The notes under the pieces are model-generated. The model ran no database searches and was not told the origin of the DNA. It saw nothing but the letters and a program-made list of their open reading frames with translations. A stretch of DNA of 64,000 bases from Spongospora subterranea f. sp. subterranea. Taxonomy: Eukaryota; Endomyxa: Phytomyxea; Phytomyxea; Plasmodiophorida. How positions within the stretch are numbered: the first letter of the stretch is position 1; each line of letters opens with the position of its first letter. This document shows positions 32,970-43,755 of the stretch, piece after piece. The position numbers were made by a program, and so were the translations under genes. The stretch spans positions 1 to 64,000 of the forward strand of contig JAUGWO010000285.1 in the NCBI GenBank assembly GCA_049724395.1. Direction: 5' to 3'.

Positions 32970-33521
32970 TCATATCTCATGAGTCTTGGATCGATACTCC
33001 CGATACGTTCTCCATGCCGAGGGCTTTCTATCTGGCTCTTGTATTGGAGGCGAATCGCTATGAGGATTCCAACTACGTCCAAAAAGGTTGAATGGAGCAG
33101 GTTTCGGACGATTGGATTGACAGTGATTCTGTCTCCTTTCTTGCAGGTCATCGAATACTGAACCAAAGTGCTGATCCTCATGGTCATCAGAAGGTGAACC
33201 GAAACGACGACCATGAGACCTTCTTGGCCGCCGGAAAAACGATTCAGCTTCATCAAACATGTCTGCAAAATTCCTCATACTATTGAAGATATCCATGTCG
33301 TTGATGGGGTTTCCGGATTGCTCCGAATACGGTGACAGCAATGGTCCATTTGTAGGAATTTCTTCAAGAGGACGTCCAGGACATTTACGATAAGACTTGA
33401 CTACTTTTCGGCAATGAATGCGGCCGTTTTCATCAGGATCACAAACGGTGTGCTCGGCCACCGTATAGACGCATCCATGATTGGTGGTATCGATGTCCGA
33501 CGAGATCGGGTCGTTTCCCAT
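32970..33521 (-). CDS. Hypothetical protein with Cys-containing N-terminus and charged C-terminus
   Basis: This is a 183-codon ORF starting at 33521. The N-terminal third has a compact stretch, HGCVYTVAEHTVCDPDENGR then IHCRKVVKSYRKCPGRP, with four cysteines. It is followed by an acidic/aromatic segment (FNSMRNFADMFDEAESFF) and a strongly charged, proline-rich tail. No signal peptide or transmembrane segment is visible. I do not recognise the family. The antisense strand is also partly open, but the conserved-looking Cys pattern and composition favour this strand. Confidence 0.5.
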   Translation of the reverse strand: MGNDPISSDIDTTNHGCVYTVAEHTVCDPDENGRIHCRKVVKSYRKCPGRPLEEIPTNGPLLSPYSEQSGNPINDMDIFNSMRNFADMFDEAESFFRRPRRSHGRRFGSPSDDHEDQHFGSVFDDLQERRQNHCQSNRPKPAPFNLFGRSWNPHSDSPPIQEPDRKPSAWRTYREYRSKTHEI

Positions 33522-34557
33522 CAGGACACAGCCCCCTTTCTCCTATCGACTATGGTCGGTAGAGTTTGCGCTGGCTGACAACTCTCGTCGTTGCGACTTC
33601 CACTGGAATGACGAACGATCAAGCACTTGTGCCACCTTTTGTCCCCAACCTGATTCGCTTGGTTGTTCTTTGTCGGCGTGGCCTCTCGCGCAGAACGTCA
33701 TTCGTCAGATGACACCCGACAGACACTCTACACCAGACACAACCCCAGATAATGACTGGTCCACTCGTATCCCACTCGTGGAGCAGTGATATAAATATTT
33801 TGTTGATGATGCTGTATGTAACATTGTACGTGGATCAAACCGGGCGGGGCTGATGGCGCCAGCACATGATTGGCGTAACAGCGGGGGGTCTATTTGGTAA
33901 AAACGAACCATCCCCTTCATTTGTTAGCGCAAACCTATTTGGGTAGCGACACATAGTTTTTTTCCTTTTTGTGTTGAACTGTTGAACGCGATCTCGACTC
34001 AAAACAGGTTGCGACAGTGTTACGCTCAATGAATTGCCCTTGAAGTCCATATTGTCGGCCGGCATTTTTCGACAATCTGCATTAAAATTGTAATGGATTC
34101 GATACTATATGTAGTTTTCCTACGGTTTACGAATCTGCACTTCTAATAATTCCCACATCAATACCTTTTGTTGGAGACATCCACCACGATTGCTGCCTGA
34201 AAGAATCAGGAAATCGAGGAAATGATCAGACAGGTGATGGCCAGGAATTAAACAAATAATTTAACGGAAGTGTTATTATGGAGTATCTGAGTCGGGACAA
34301 TTGATACATAATTCCCTGTATTGACAGGATCGACATTTCCACGACTCGCCCGACCTGTAATCTCAACATCAACAACCTATATATCGTCTGCCCATTTACT
34401 CAACATACAGCACCGGATTTGGTCCACGCAAACCAGACCAAAACTCCAGAAAATATCCAACGTCCCCTTGTAAATGCCGATAGTCGAAACTCCAAACGTC
34501 GTCGCCAAGATGAGCACCCGATCCTTGTAGCTCGTAGATTACCTAAATAACGTCGAT
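33522..34557. other. Gap: no supported feature
   Basis: A plus-strand ORF (33481-33789) overlaps the start of the hypothetical gene and appears to be a shadow; 33705-33920 and 33835-34065 (minus) have no recognisable features. 34066-34557 has no ORF of note and no repeat I could see. Confidence 0.4.
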
Positions 34558-35486
34558 TCAGCATTTTCTGGTTTCGCAGGACGTAAAATAAAACAAAGAA
34601 CCCCCTACTTTCAATGTTTCGCTGCTCTGAGAGAGGATGTGAAACCTGTTGACAGCGACTTCGGCAATCTGACCAAGACTGCGACCCGCCAGATCGACGC
34701 GCTGAAGTTCGGTGGTGACTTGTTCAGAGAACGAGCGAGTATTTGGGTCCAGATATCGGGCATGAAGGAAGCGGTTGATCCAATCGGCTCCCGACAAGCT
34801 GTTGACTAGACCGTCGAAAAGATATTTATACAGCATCAATTGCATCCTCGACGTGCGCTTCTGAGCAAATCCAGGAATCGACGGCACCGATCTCGTCTTG
34901 TTATCCATGATGAATGGAACTGGAGAATTGGCTCCGCTGTTGAACCAACAATGAGAAGCGGGCTCGGTTTCCGGAAGGGGGTGATGATGAAGTTGACCTC
35001 GGGTTGCCCTGGATCGGGTCGCATCTCGATCAAATCAATCACGCCAATCGCCCATGTCGTGTCTTCATCCGATTCTGTCAGTTCATATCGCAACGGATCA
35101 AGACACCCGAATACGCAAAGCTCCCGTGTTCGCCCGGTCCCCAACAGTTCTTCTAACCACATCAACGTCGATGAGCAACCTGATCTGGCCATTAGGTGGT
35201 GCCCATTCACCTATTCCGAATATCATGTTCAAGAAACCTGCAAGAAACGGGAACTTAGTCGATAAACATAGAAATTAGGGTGAAGAAAGCGAATGTTCTC
35301 GTACGACATGCCCATTGATCGGACTCGGTCACGATTGATATGTTGCGAATATCGTGAACCTCTAGCTCGAGATGCTCGTGACGTTTGATTCCAGCATTCA
35401 TGGCAGCCGTTCGCTTCCGGGGTTGCTGGAAACAAATCCGTCGTTGAGGACGTTTGTCGAATACCAAAGGACTCAGATACTACCAA
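34558..35486 (-). CDS. Hypothetical protein-coding region, probably spliced
   Basis: The minus strand holds three protein-like stretches. The first is at about 35486-35235 (GMSYENIRFLHPNFYVYRLS). The second is at 35210-34840 (LMWLEELLGTGRTRELCVFG, then YELTESDEDTTWAIGVIDLI). The third is at 34908-34558 (RMQLMLYKYLFDGLVNSLSG, then LQRVDLAGRSLGQIAEVAVN). They are in different frames and could be exons of one gene; TTTCTTGCAG near 35240 is an acceptor-like site. I recognise no family. The plus strand of 34840-35265 is also open but reads as basic, low-information sequence. Confidence 0.4.
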
Positions 35487-36474
35487 TTACCTCTAGACTG
35501 AACGCTGTAAATATCGTCAGGACCGATGCACATTGTTCGAAACAGGTGATCAAGAAGAACCTGTCTGCATTTCACACCACGCCTGGGATGAGATATCGCT
35601 AACGCTCAACGTGTTGCCTAGTCGGAACCGCTCTATCGGTGATCGTGTATCCTCGATATCGCCCATGATGATTTTAATATCCCTCTTGCCTCTCCTGCCC
35701 GCGATCTAATCGCGGACCCAATTAATGATCCGGATTCCGGACCACTGGGAGGGGGGCGCCTTAATCTGCACTGTTTCTACCAGATCAACCTTTTATTCGA
35801 ACTCATTTACTTATGTTCTGCAAGCAAGACAAAGACAGGTGACTTGTCAGATATTGGCCCTTTGTTTCTCCGATAGACGTTGAGTGCTGAACAATTTGGA
35901 TTGATTTTCACGTAAATCGCAAGGGAGGGGCAGTGGACAAGTGACTTAACGTCTACATCGGCAGCAGTTCTCACCCAACGGCTGATGCGTTGTGGCGATA
36001 GCTCAAGTAAGCATGAGTTGTGCCGCCGCTCAGAGACTTGCGTTCCAACGCCATTATTTCAAAATGCTACTGGAAATTCACTTTGCAAGACGTAATGGGC
36101 GCTCTACTAAGTATCAGCTTAGTCTACCGGTTTTGGGCAACACCATTGTAAAAGCATCGTCAACACACTAAAAAGCAGGATGCCACAGTACGTCTTGTTG
36201 GTGAACGATTTTGTACACAATGAAATAATTCGGAGCCCTGAGGACAATGAATCACTTGGTCAAACATATCCCAGAAATAGGAAAGTTTTTATTCAATTTA
36301 TTTGCAACTGATGCATGCACAATCGATTTAATGAAACACGAGACGCAGCGTCGACTGCAGAATAAACCGTATGCATTTGTGATTGTTAAAAAATCGCGCT
36401 GACGTTAAAATATGGAAGCCTGCGGGGGTAATGGTGGACCATTTACAGGAAGGCCTGATGACGACGAACGCCGA
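35487..36474. other. Gap: no supported feature
   Basis: I see only a 76-codon plus-strand ORF (35372-35602) without recognisable features. The stretch 36240-36420 is AT-rich and lies just downstream of the U1-70K gene end, so may contain its 3-prime untranslated region. Confidence 0.35.
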
Positions 36475-37644
36475 TCATCTCTTCTGATCTCGTCACGACC
36501 ACGGTTCGAACTTGACTATATCGAAATATAAGTTTGGCGAAGCATGAACACGATAAATAAGTATATATGGTGTTACCTTTTCATCACGATATCCACGAGA
36601 AGAACGATCACGATCATAACCCCGTTCCCTGTCAGCAGGACGCTCACGGTCCCTGAAGAAGCGATCCCGATCCCGGTCTCGCCGATCCTCACTGCGGAAC
36701 CTATCGCGGTCACTTCGGGAATCCGCTGCGCGTGAGTCTTTGCTGTAATGAGCGTCGCTTGACGATCTTGGACGATCCGACCTACTATCGTCTCGCCGCA
36801 TCGGAGCAGACGATGCAGCGCCTTTCTTTTTCTTGTCACCCTGCAGAGCGTTGTTGTCAGCTGAAACGTCGAATAAACGGCGACGAAACAACCTTGCGTG
36901 TTGACCCAAGACCACCACCTAACCGCCTCGGCTTCCAGTTTGGTACCGTCCTACCACGCTCCACATCGACGCAAACGCGGCGACCTTTAATTTTCTTACC
37001 GTCATGAGCTTTATAAGCATCTTTGGAAATTTTCGTCAATTTAAAACCATAACAAACACAATTACAACTGACGTTTTAGATCCTTCTCGTCTTCAAACTC
37101 GACAAAAGCGTAGCCCCGCGACTTGCCAGTTTTGATATCATTTACAATCCGGACCTGTAAGATGGTGAGAAAGCGGCAGAAATGACGAATTTTGAGAAAC
37201 AATTTCCATACCACTTTAACTGGACCGCTGGACAACATTTCTTTTTTCAGATCGTCTTCGGTTACTGAGTAGTCAAGTCGGCCAACAAACAGGGTTTTAT
37301 AAGCATCTTCCGTCGACTTTGGGTTTTCTTGAGGGTTCCCTGGCAGAAATTGTCAGAATTTGTTTCGAACAAATAAATAAAAACACATGTGTACAGGTTT
37401 TGGTTTGGGACAGCACCCGCTTGATAGCTTTTGCAGTCTGTTTTTTTGATCGTCGTGCCTTTTTCTCTGGAGCAGTTTCAAATTTGACAAGCGGGGCAAG
37501 TTCGTTTGGATCTTTAAAACAATTCTTGAATGACGCCAAGCCTGTTAACGGACGCGCTCTTTTGACAACGTGCGGCTCCAGATACTCCAGCGGCGGGCGT
37601 GGCGCGAACATCGACAGCATCGCCGGCGGCATGTAGTGCGCCAT
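36475..37644 (-). CDS. SNRNP70: U1 small nuclear ribonucleoprotein 70 kDa (U1-70K)
   Basis: Exons are 37395-37644, 37212-37339, 37073-37154, 36893-37020, 36577-36840 and a short last exon from 36483, all with GT-AG introns (52-93 bp). The model gives about 286 residues. The start [20 protein letters not shown] matches the N-terminal U1-70K segment that contacts the U1 snRNP core. W-N-P followed by [20 protein letters not shown] opens the RRM (RNP2). [10 protein letters not shown] is RNP1. The family signature [15 protein letters not shown] then [11 protein letters not shown] follows. The C-terminus is Arg/Asp/Ser-rich ([20 protein letters not shown]). It binds U1 snRNA stem-loop I and helps 5-prime splice-site recognition. 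It is shorter than the human protein, like yeast Snp1. Reading through the last intron would add about 27 residues, so the exact C-terminus is unsure. Confidence 0.93.
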
Positions 37645-38601
37645 GGTGTGAGGACGAGCGGCGGTCGGTCTGGTCCCGTTGGAGGTGATTTACAGGCTCA
37701 CCCCCTTCCGTGTTCTTATGTTGTGTGAGATGTGCAATAGAAGACCGTGACGGACTTGGTATCATCACTATCAGGCACTCTCTCACCAATAATACAGTAC
37801 CTCCACATCCCTCACCCTTATCGTGCCCGGCAAACCAAGGTTTCCAATATGAAGTGCCATTGCAGCAAATCAGGGATTTCACCCTTCGTCAGCTTGACAT
37901 CTGAATATGGCGGTGGCTATACTGATACACTTGAAATCTGAACGGGTTTACCGCATTACCTGAAATCATTTACAGAAAAAGATAATAGATCACCTGCTGG
38001 TGGTGACTTGCGACTTCAATTTAATAAAATATATCTTGTAATAAAAAAGGTCTTGTTGAGAATCTCTCTGAAATCTATCTGAGATTCACGCAGAAAGTTT
38101 GCGATAATATTCGAGGGAAATGGTGTGCTGTAGGGACGATATCGTTCGTGATGGTGGATGTTTCGTTCTATGTTCAGCTAACGCATCTTTACTTCTTTCC
38201 TTTTCGTGCTGTTCGCTTTTGTTTTCTTTGGAGTTGGGGGCAGAATGTTGCTTCTTCGTGTTTGGGTGTCGGAACTGGTTAGGCTTGAGGACGTTGTGGG
38301 CCGGCCTGCTCGTTTGAGTAACTTGATGATTGAATCGAAGCTGATCGAAAAACTGACATTGATGAGGAATTGATGAACTTGTAGATTGCTGTGACGTCAC
38401 ATCGTTCCGGATGGCGAAATTCAATTAAAAATTATGAGACGGTTTCTGAAAATGAATTCAGCAACTTTCATGCTACGTAAAATTTTCACCCCTCTTCAGC
38501 AAAATCCAATGCTAATTCATATAACTCACTATAATAGCTTTTTATATGAAACCCGCAGCGTTACTGCATTGCCGATGTCTGTTCCTAGTGGTTTGATAGT
38601 T
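37645..38601. other. Gap with one hypothetical ORF
   Basis: A minus-strand ORF (38086-38424) encodes a polar, Lys/Ser/Gln-rich peptide ending ISLEYYRKLSA. Its composition could be a disordered exon, but no partner exon or domain is seen. 37710-37941 has two overlapping plus-strand ORFs that look like shadows. Confidence 0.3.
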
Positions 38602-39106
38602 TCATAAGTTCGGGAAGAGCGAGCATCTGCTGTCTTGTCAGGCAATGCGGAAAAACCCCACGAATAACATCTGTGATGTTCCGGTGCTCAACGCGTCGTT
38701 CGCCGCGATCGAATAGTATCCCAGAGGTGTTTCATGCCTCGCTGTCCTACCAGTTGCATGGAGGTTCCGAAGGGGTGGTAGGGCTCATCTTCTTCCGACA
38801 CGTCTTCATCAGAGGAAGTTCTGACCAACAGCAGAGGACTTAAACGCAGTCGAAAATAAGAACGCATCGGTAAGGACGCACTTCTGCAAACCAGTTGCTC
38901 ATAAATTAGGCACAAAAAAGCAACGCTACCCTTTTGGGTGGTTAGGACAGCGAGGCAAGCTCCCCATGAAACACCTGTGGGAAACTATTCGATCGCGGCG
39001 AACGACGCGTTAAGCATCGGTACTGTACATCACAAATGGGTGTATTCGCAAATTTCTCTACCTTGGCTGACAGAACAGCAGACGCTCGCTCTTCCCGAGC
39101 TTATGA
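38602..39106. repeat. Inverted duplication of a coding-like fragment
   Basis: The outer arms match in reverse: 38602-38640 (TCGGGAAGAGCGAGCATCTG) and 39067-39106. So do the inner arms: 38694-38748 (GCCGCGATCGAATAGT, GGTGTTTCATG) and 38945-39008. Read outward, both arms encode related peptides (MKHLWDTIRSRRTTR on one side, MKHLWETIRSRRTTR on the other; LALPELM on both). The centre (about 38850) is not palindromic. This looks like a head-to-head duplication of a gene or transposon fragment, now diverged by about 10-15 percent by eye. Confidence 0.6.
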
Positions 39107-39403
39107 ACTCACGCAACCACCCAAGATACACCCATGTATGTATGTATGTGTACGTTGGCTATGCGTCCACGACTTGGTAACAAAGTGTTAAATGGCAAAA
39201 ATAGCGTTAGTTGGTATATAGGGAGTGTACACTGCAGTACACTGCGTGACTTGAAAAAGTACAGTTTTAACCAACAAATTTAGGTAGACATACAGTATTG
39301 ACATCTGTGGTAGAACCTTTTTTGAAATCCGAGTGTAGCAACAGTGTCTCTTCATTCAAAAAGGTAATGATATATATAAAACATATTCAGGTCCTATATT
39401 AGA

Positions 39404-40432
39404 TTAAAACAACTGCGAAGCCGGATCGTAATAAATATTGAGGTCCATTGATTGAGACGACGATAAATCGAATTGCGGCATAGATGCCAATTGCGATGAA
39501 GCAGATGTGTCTTCTTCTTGTTCAGATATTAAGGAAAGCGGCACGGATGGCGACGGCATCCATACTGATGGGTTCTGGTTGTGAATGACTTGCCGATGCC
39601 CCATGATGATTACAGGGGCGTACCAGTTCGACCGTACCAAAGGCTCCGACTGCTTCAGCTCGCTTTCAGCATTTGCCGGAGCGTTTATTACAGGCTGAGG
39701 ATATGGTAGAATCTGAGAAGGAGTCCAACACGCGGATATCGGATTTGTCTCTCTGAAGTTGTCCAAATTAAGAATTTTCGAGGCATCCGATATTCTTGCC
39801 TCGAAATCGCGGCGATGGGTCCTGATGTGATTGGCAACGCTCTTGGCACTCGTAAACGTCCTCCCGCACTGTCCACAGCGATACAAATCTGATTCGACGT
39901 GCCACATAGCATGTCGCCTCATGTCTGACGCTTTCGCTGTAGGTCTGACATCACCGCCGTTGGCCATGTCACGACATGTTGAGCACCAGTAATGCCCTTT
40001 CAGTGGTACATTCCCTTCCAGCTTGATCAGCCTGGGATGCTCTTCGTTGACAAGCCTGGTCTGCTCAGGAACGATCGCATCCTCCTTAGGGTCAGCAATG
40101 GCCTTGCAATGGCCACTGTGTCGCTGTAAATCCAGCCGAGTTCTGCAAGTCGTACTGCATCTTTGACATAAATATGAATGCAACCTAATGTGGACCAATT
40201 TTAGGTGTGAGGAAACCCTGAGTTTCCTATAGGTCGGTTTAATCAGCTGCTCAGGATCACAGCCGTGCTCATATTCTTGTTGACAAAATTTGCACCAATA
40301 CAGATTTCGTCCATGAATGGGCAACTGCAATATCTCTGGACAATTCGGGACCGATGACGCTTGGTCAAATTCCCGCATGATCAGGTCGGCATCAATGGTG
40401 ATGCTATTCATCACGAGGAATCGCAGTGACAA
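39404..40432 (-). CDS. C2H2 zinc-finger protein
   Basis: This is a single open frame of 342 codons. Four Cys/His clusters are visible in two similar pairs. The first pair is YWCKFCQQEYEHGC with HLKLVH, then YLCQRC with LQRHSGHC. The second pair is YWCSTCRDMANGG with MRRHAMWH, then the canonical finger YRCGQCGRTFTSAKSVANHI ending RTH. The C-terminal ~130 residues are Ser/Gln/Pro-rich with acidic patches (EQEEDTSAS), like an activation domain. DNA-binding transcription-factor function is inferred from the canonical finger. No introns are evident, which is unusual among its neighbours. Confidence 0.8.
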   Translation of the reverse strand: MSLRFLVMNSITIDADLIMREFDQASSVPNCPEILQLPIHGRNLYWCKFCQQEYEHGCDPEQLIKPTYRKLRVSSHLKLVHIRLHSYLCQRCSTTCRTRLDLQRHSGHCKAIADPKEDAIVPEQTRLVNEEHPRLIKLEGNVPLKGHYWCSTCRDMANGGDVRPTAKASDMRRHAMWHVESDLYRCGQCGRTFTSAKSVANHIRTHRRDFEARISDASKILNLDNFRETNPISACWTPSQILPYPQPVINAPANAESELKQSEPLVRSNWYAPVIIMGHRQVIHNQNPSVWMPSPSVPLSLISEQEEDTSASSQLASMPQFDLSSSQSMDLNIYYDPASQLF

Positions 40433-40870
40433 GCCTGTTCCTTATTATCGGTCACCCTCAGCCGGCTATGCAATCAACCGATTCTGCTAAACCTGATCAT
40501 TAACCATTCCGGATTAAACCAAGTGAAATCTGCGCAAACTGTAGAGTGTAGCATAAAATGGAGGCTCAGCGTCAATAATACGGTTTGGCAGCGTCCAATA
40601 TTTATTACACAAGCAAGTGACCACGGTGGGGCGGACTGCGGACAATTGTTCGCGCGGTTTTTGTTGGCCGTCCAAAAACCCAACTGATGCTATTTTACCA
40701 TTTCAAGCGATATCCAGCGTCTGAGTTTTCAGTTAGACGGAAACGGAGAATTCCTTTTGTTTTCGATATGTAAAGGCGGTTACTTCATTCAATGCTGACA
40801 TTGCGGTCTAACGAAGCCGGGGCCTCGTGTAAGGTCAAATGGAATCCGACGAGCAACGAAATTGTGTTGT
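40433..40870. other. Gap: no supported feature
   Basis: A minus-strand ORF (40474-40683) immediately upstream of the zinc-finger gene has no recognisable motif; the region probably holds that gene's promoter. Confidence 0.35.
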
Positions 40871-41080
40871 CGGTTTTAATGTGTTCAAGTCGAAACCGAC
40901 AGCTTTCACCAAAAATCCTTTTCGATCAGGAAGTTTGCCATTCGATGACGCCAATTTTGATTAAGAGTCCCGGTCTTCGACGGGACAAATTTTATAGATT
41001 GGCGTCATCGAATGGCAAACTTCCTGATCGCAAAGGATTTTGAAGAAATTGTCGGTTTCGACTTGAACACATTCAAACCG
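40871..41080. repeat. Inverted copy of the start of a copia gag (hairpin)
   Basis: About 40871-40950 is the reverse complement of about 41001-41080. GAAGTTTGCCATTCGATGAC is mirrored by GTCATCGAATGGCAAACTTC, and GTGTTCAAGTCGAAACCGAC by GTCGGTTTCGACTTGAACAC. The spacer is about 50 bases. The right arm reads into the copia gag ORF and the left arm carries the same codons on the other strand. Confidence 0.75.
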
Positions 41081-42240
41081 AAAAACACTCAGCCCAAGCT
41101 GTTGAATGAGACAAGGAAGCAAGGCCGAGAGGCTCGAGCTGCGATAGAGCATCGAGTCAATGACATCGTTCTTACTTTGATCTCACAGTGTTCAACATCG
41201 CACAAGACGTGGCGTTCCCTACACGCCCACTTTCAAAGGAAAACGATGGCAGCCGTCGCACAGCGCTTCAACGATTGGTACAAACGAAAGATGAACCAAT
41301 GCAGGCGTACATCGCACTGATTCAATCCAATATGCGGCTGCTTGTGGATTGTGATATTACCATTGTCGATATCCCAGTTGCCATGCTCCTGTCCAATGTA
41401 GCCGAGCAGTGAGTTTTCTGCCACAGCATCGGCACTGGACCCTGGACAGTGTCACCATGAAGAAGGCATCATCGATGCTCCTCAATGCGGAACTGAACAG
41501 GAATCCATCAATGGACGTTAAATATCCTCTATCAGGAAGCCTCCTGAAGCATACATGAACATCGGACGTAGCGAAGAGCGATGAACTAGCGAAACAAGCA
41601 GCTGAAACATGGTGACGTGATAGAGCACGCCCCGTTCCTGTTGTAATTCAAACTACATTTGAATTAGACTGAAGACAAGAATAGAAATGAACATATTGAA
41701 CAAAATGTTAAACCAAGCGGATCGCTGAATAACCAGATAGAACATACTACATGGCACAAACGACAAAGAAATCCGACCTCATCCGGTACACTGAAAACAT
41801 TCCTGTTCACGACAGCACCTGAAGAATTTGAAGACGGAGGAGAGTGGCACAAGAGACTGTAGTGCAACAGAAATGCACTATGGACTCACCTTAAAGAGAT
41901 GAACAAGAAAGGATGTTTCATCTACCTAGGATGGGCACGCCACCAAACTGATTGCAAAGTTAAATATTGTTGATGAAACAAGAGGAGAAACCCCTGCAAA
42001 CAATCCTCTAACCCCTTTGAACTTATGTGGGGATCTGAAATTTACCTGCAGGAATATATACTCTAGTTATGGATACAGCGTCTGCCATGAGAAAAGAATC
42101 AGATTGCATTGGACAACAAGTCTCTTTTTGCACAATGTTGTTCCATCTTTTCATGTACCGAGAGGCGGGTACCAATCAACATTAGGTGGAATCACACCAA
42201 CACAACTGCCGCCAAGTGCTGGGGGACAGATGTAATCCTG
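40990..42240 (+). pseudogene. Ty1/copia-type gag relic 2
   Basis: The plus strand encodes MANFLIAKDFEEIVGFDLNT, then ARAAIEHRVNDIVLTLISQC, TWRSLHAHFQRKTMA and, after a frameshift near 41285, MQAYIALIQSNMRLL and IPVAMLLSNVAEQ. This order is the gag (UBN2) domain of copia elements. Beyond 41410 stop codons accumulate, and a decayed zinc-knuckle-like piece (GCFIYLGWARHQTDCK) appears near 41920. No pol domains follow. It is inactive. Confidence 0.7.
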
Positions 42241-42905
42241 CAACCGAAACCTACCACATTGTGCGAGAACCCCTGATAGCTTTTGTATGTGCCCATACAT
42301 TATATTTGCACATGTTTACCGTTTATATGGAATGCTTCGCTTTCCAAAAACACTTGTGCTTCAGGTGACGAGAAAGTCAATCTTGTTCTTCGAGCGCGGA
42401 CAGACGATCCTTAGCGACATCGCCAACTGTTTGAGGGCGCCAAGCGAGTGGGTGTGACAAGCAAAATGCGTCACAAACATCTTCATGCATTTAATTCATC
42501 GCGGCAACAGCCATCAATCACGGTGCAAAGCGTTCTCACTGGCCGGCGTCCCATCTAATACACGATCAAGTTTGGCGGAATGTGCGATCAGAAACAAAAA
42601 CCGAAAAGTGGATTCTCTTCAGCCTCAAACTGTGTTGCAGAGAAACGTCAGCCACTACGTAGAGGACGCGCACCGCTGTGTACAGTCATGGGTTATGTAC
42701 ATAGACAGGTTGCGCTGGCTCAGCTGTGTCGCGCACTAGTTTAGTGTGGTGAAAAGGGGTTATTGGGCACATAATCAAACTATCGTGGTCGGTATTGCGA
42801 ACTTGATTTCAGATCATCCCAAGCTCACCATTCGCCATGGTTGGTTCTGTTAACGTTGAGCGTCCGAGAAGTCTGGTTTTGACATCAAACCCGTGATAGT
42901 CGATA
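42241..42905. other. Gap: no supported gene
   Basis: ORFs at 42186-42368 and 42485-42739 (plus) have no recognisable features. The last ~150 bases should contain the promoter of the proteasome gene starting at 42906. Confidence 0.4.
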
Positions 42906-43671
42906 ATGGAATATAATGGGTCCGCCGTTGTGGCGATGCTGGGAAAAGATTGCGTTGCTATCGCCAGCGATACTCGATATGGGGTACAAGCACAGACAAT
43001 CGCTACCGATATGCAAAAGGTAAGGGATATATACAACATTTTCTCCCACTACTTCAATGGATTTAGGTGTTTAAAATGCACGATCGTTTGTATGTCGGAC
43101 TTTCTGGGCTTTCCACCGATATGCAGACAGTTCGCAACAGACTAGAATTCAGGTTGAAAATGTATAAACTTCGTGAAGAACGAGAAATCGAGCCTAAAGT
43201 TTTCTCCAACATGCTGTCGACAATGCTTTATGAAAAACGGTCCATTTTTTAGTCTGCCCGAAGTGTTCTTTTCGGCTAATACTGCCAAATCATAGGTTCG
43301 GCCCGTATTTTGTCGAACCAGTCGTTGCCGGCATTGACAAAGCCGGAAAACCATTCATTTGCGCCATGGATCTGCTCGGGGCCGCCGTATACGCCGACGA
43401 TTTTGTCGTCAGCGGGACGACGGGAGAAGAGCTTTATGGAACGTGCGAAAGTTTATACTCACCCAACCTCAGCCCCGACGAACTTTTTGAAACTGTATCA
43501 CAAGCCCTGCTTGCAGCATGCGACCGTGATTGTCTTTCCGGATGGGGTGCCGTCGTTCATATCTTGTATGTGGTTGTAATCTGAACGCTACAGTGTTCGC
43601 TAAGCTCGGATTTGTTCCCAGGACCAAGGACAATATCACGACGCGGGTTCTCAAAACCCGCCAAGATTAAG
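42906..43671 (+). CDS. PSMB3: 20S proteasome subunit beta-3
   Basis: Four exons (42906-43019, 43067-43239, 43296-43565, 43623-43671) with GT-AG introns of 47-57 bp give 201 residues, close to the usual ~205. Diagnostic stretches are [20 protein letters not shown] at the N-terminus, [24 protein letters not shown] joined to [32 protein letters not shown], and the C-terminal [13 protein letters not shown]. Beta-3 forms part of the inner heptameric rings and has no catalytic N-terminal threonine; none is present here. The gene is expected to be essential and constitutively expressed. It ends 84 bases from the convergent gene on the other strand. Confidence 0.96.
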
Positions 43672-43755
43672 CAAACCAATAATAATAGTCACACCCATGT
43701 GTATCAAATTTTGATGATTTACTTGGATTTTCTTGGTGAGGATCTTGACCTCTTT

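Noticed and set aside
34840-35265. 141-codon plus-strand ORF
   Set aside because: The minus strand over the same DNA has more protein-like composition and continues into further open stretches.
42906-43671. Catalytic beta-type proteasome subunit (beta-1, -2 or -5)
   Set aside because: No propeptide or N-terminal threonine; internal motifs and C-terminus match the non-catalytic beta-3.
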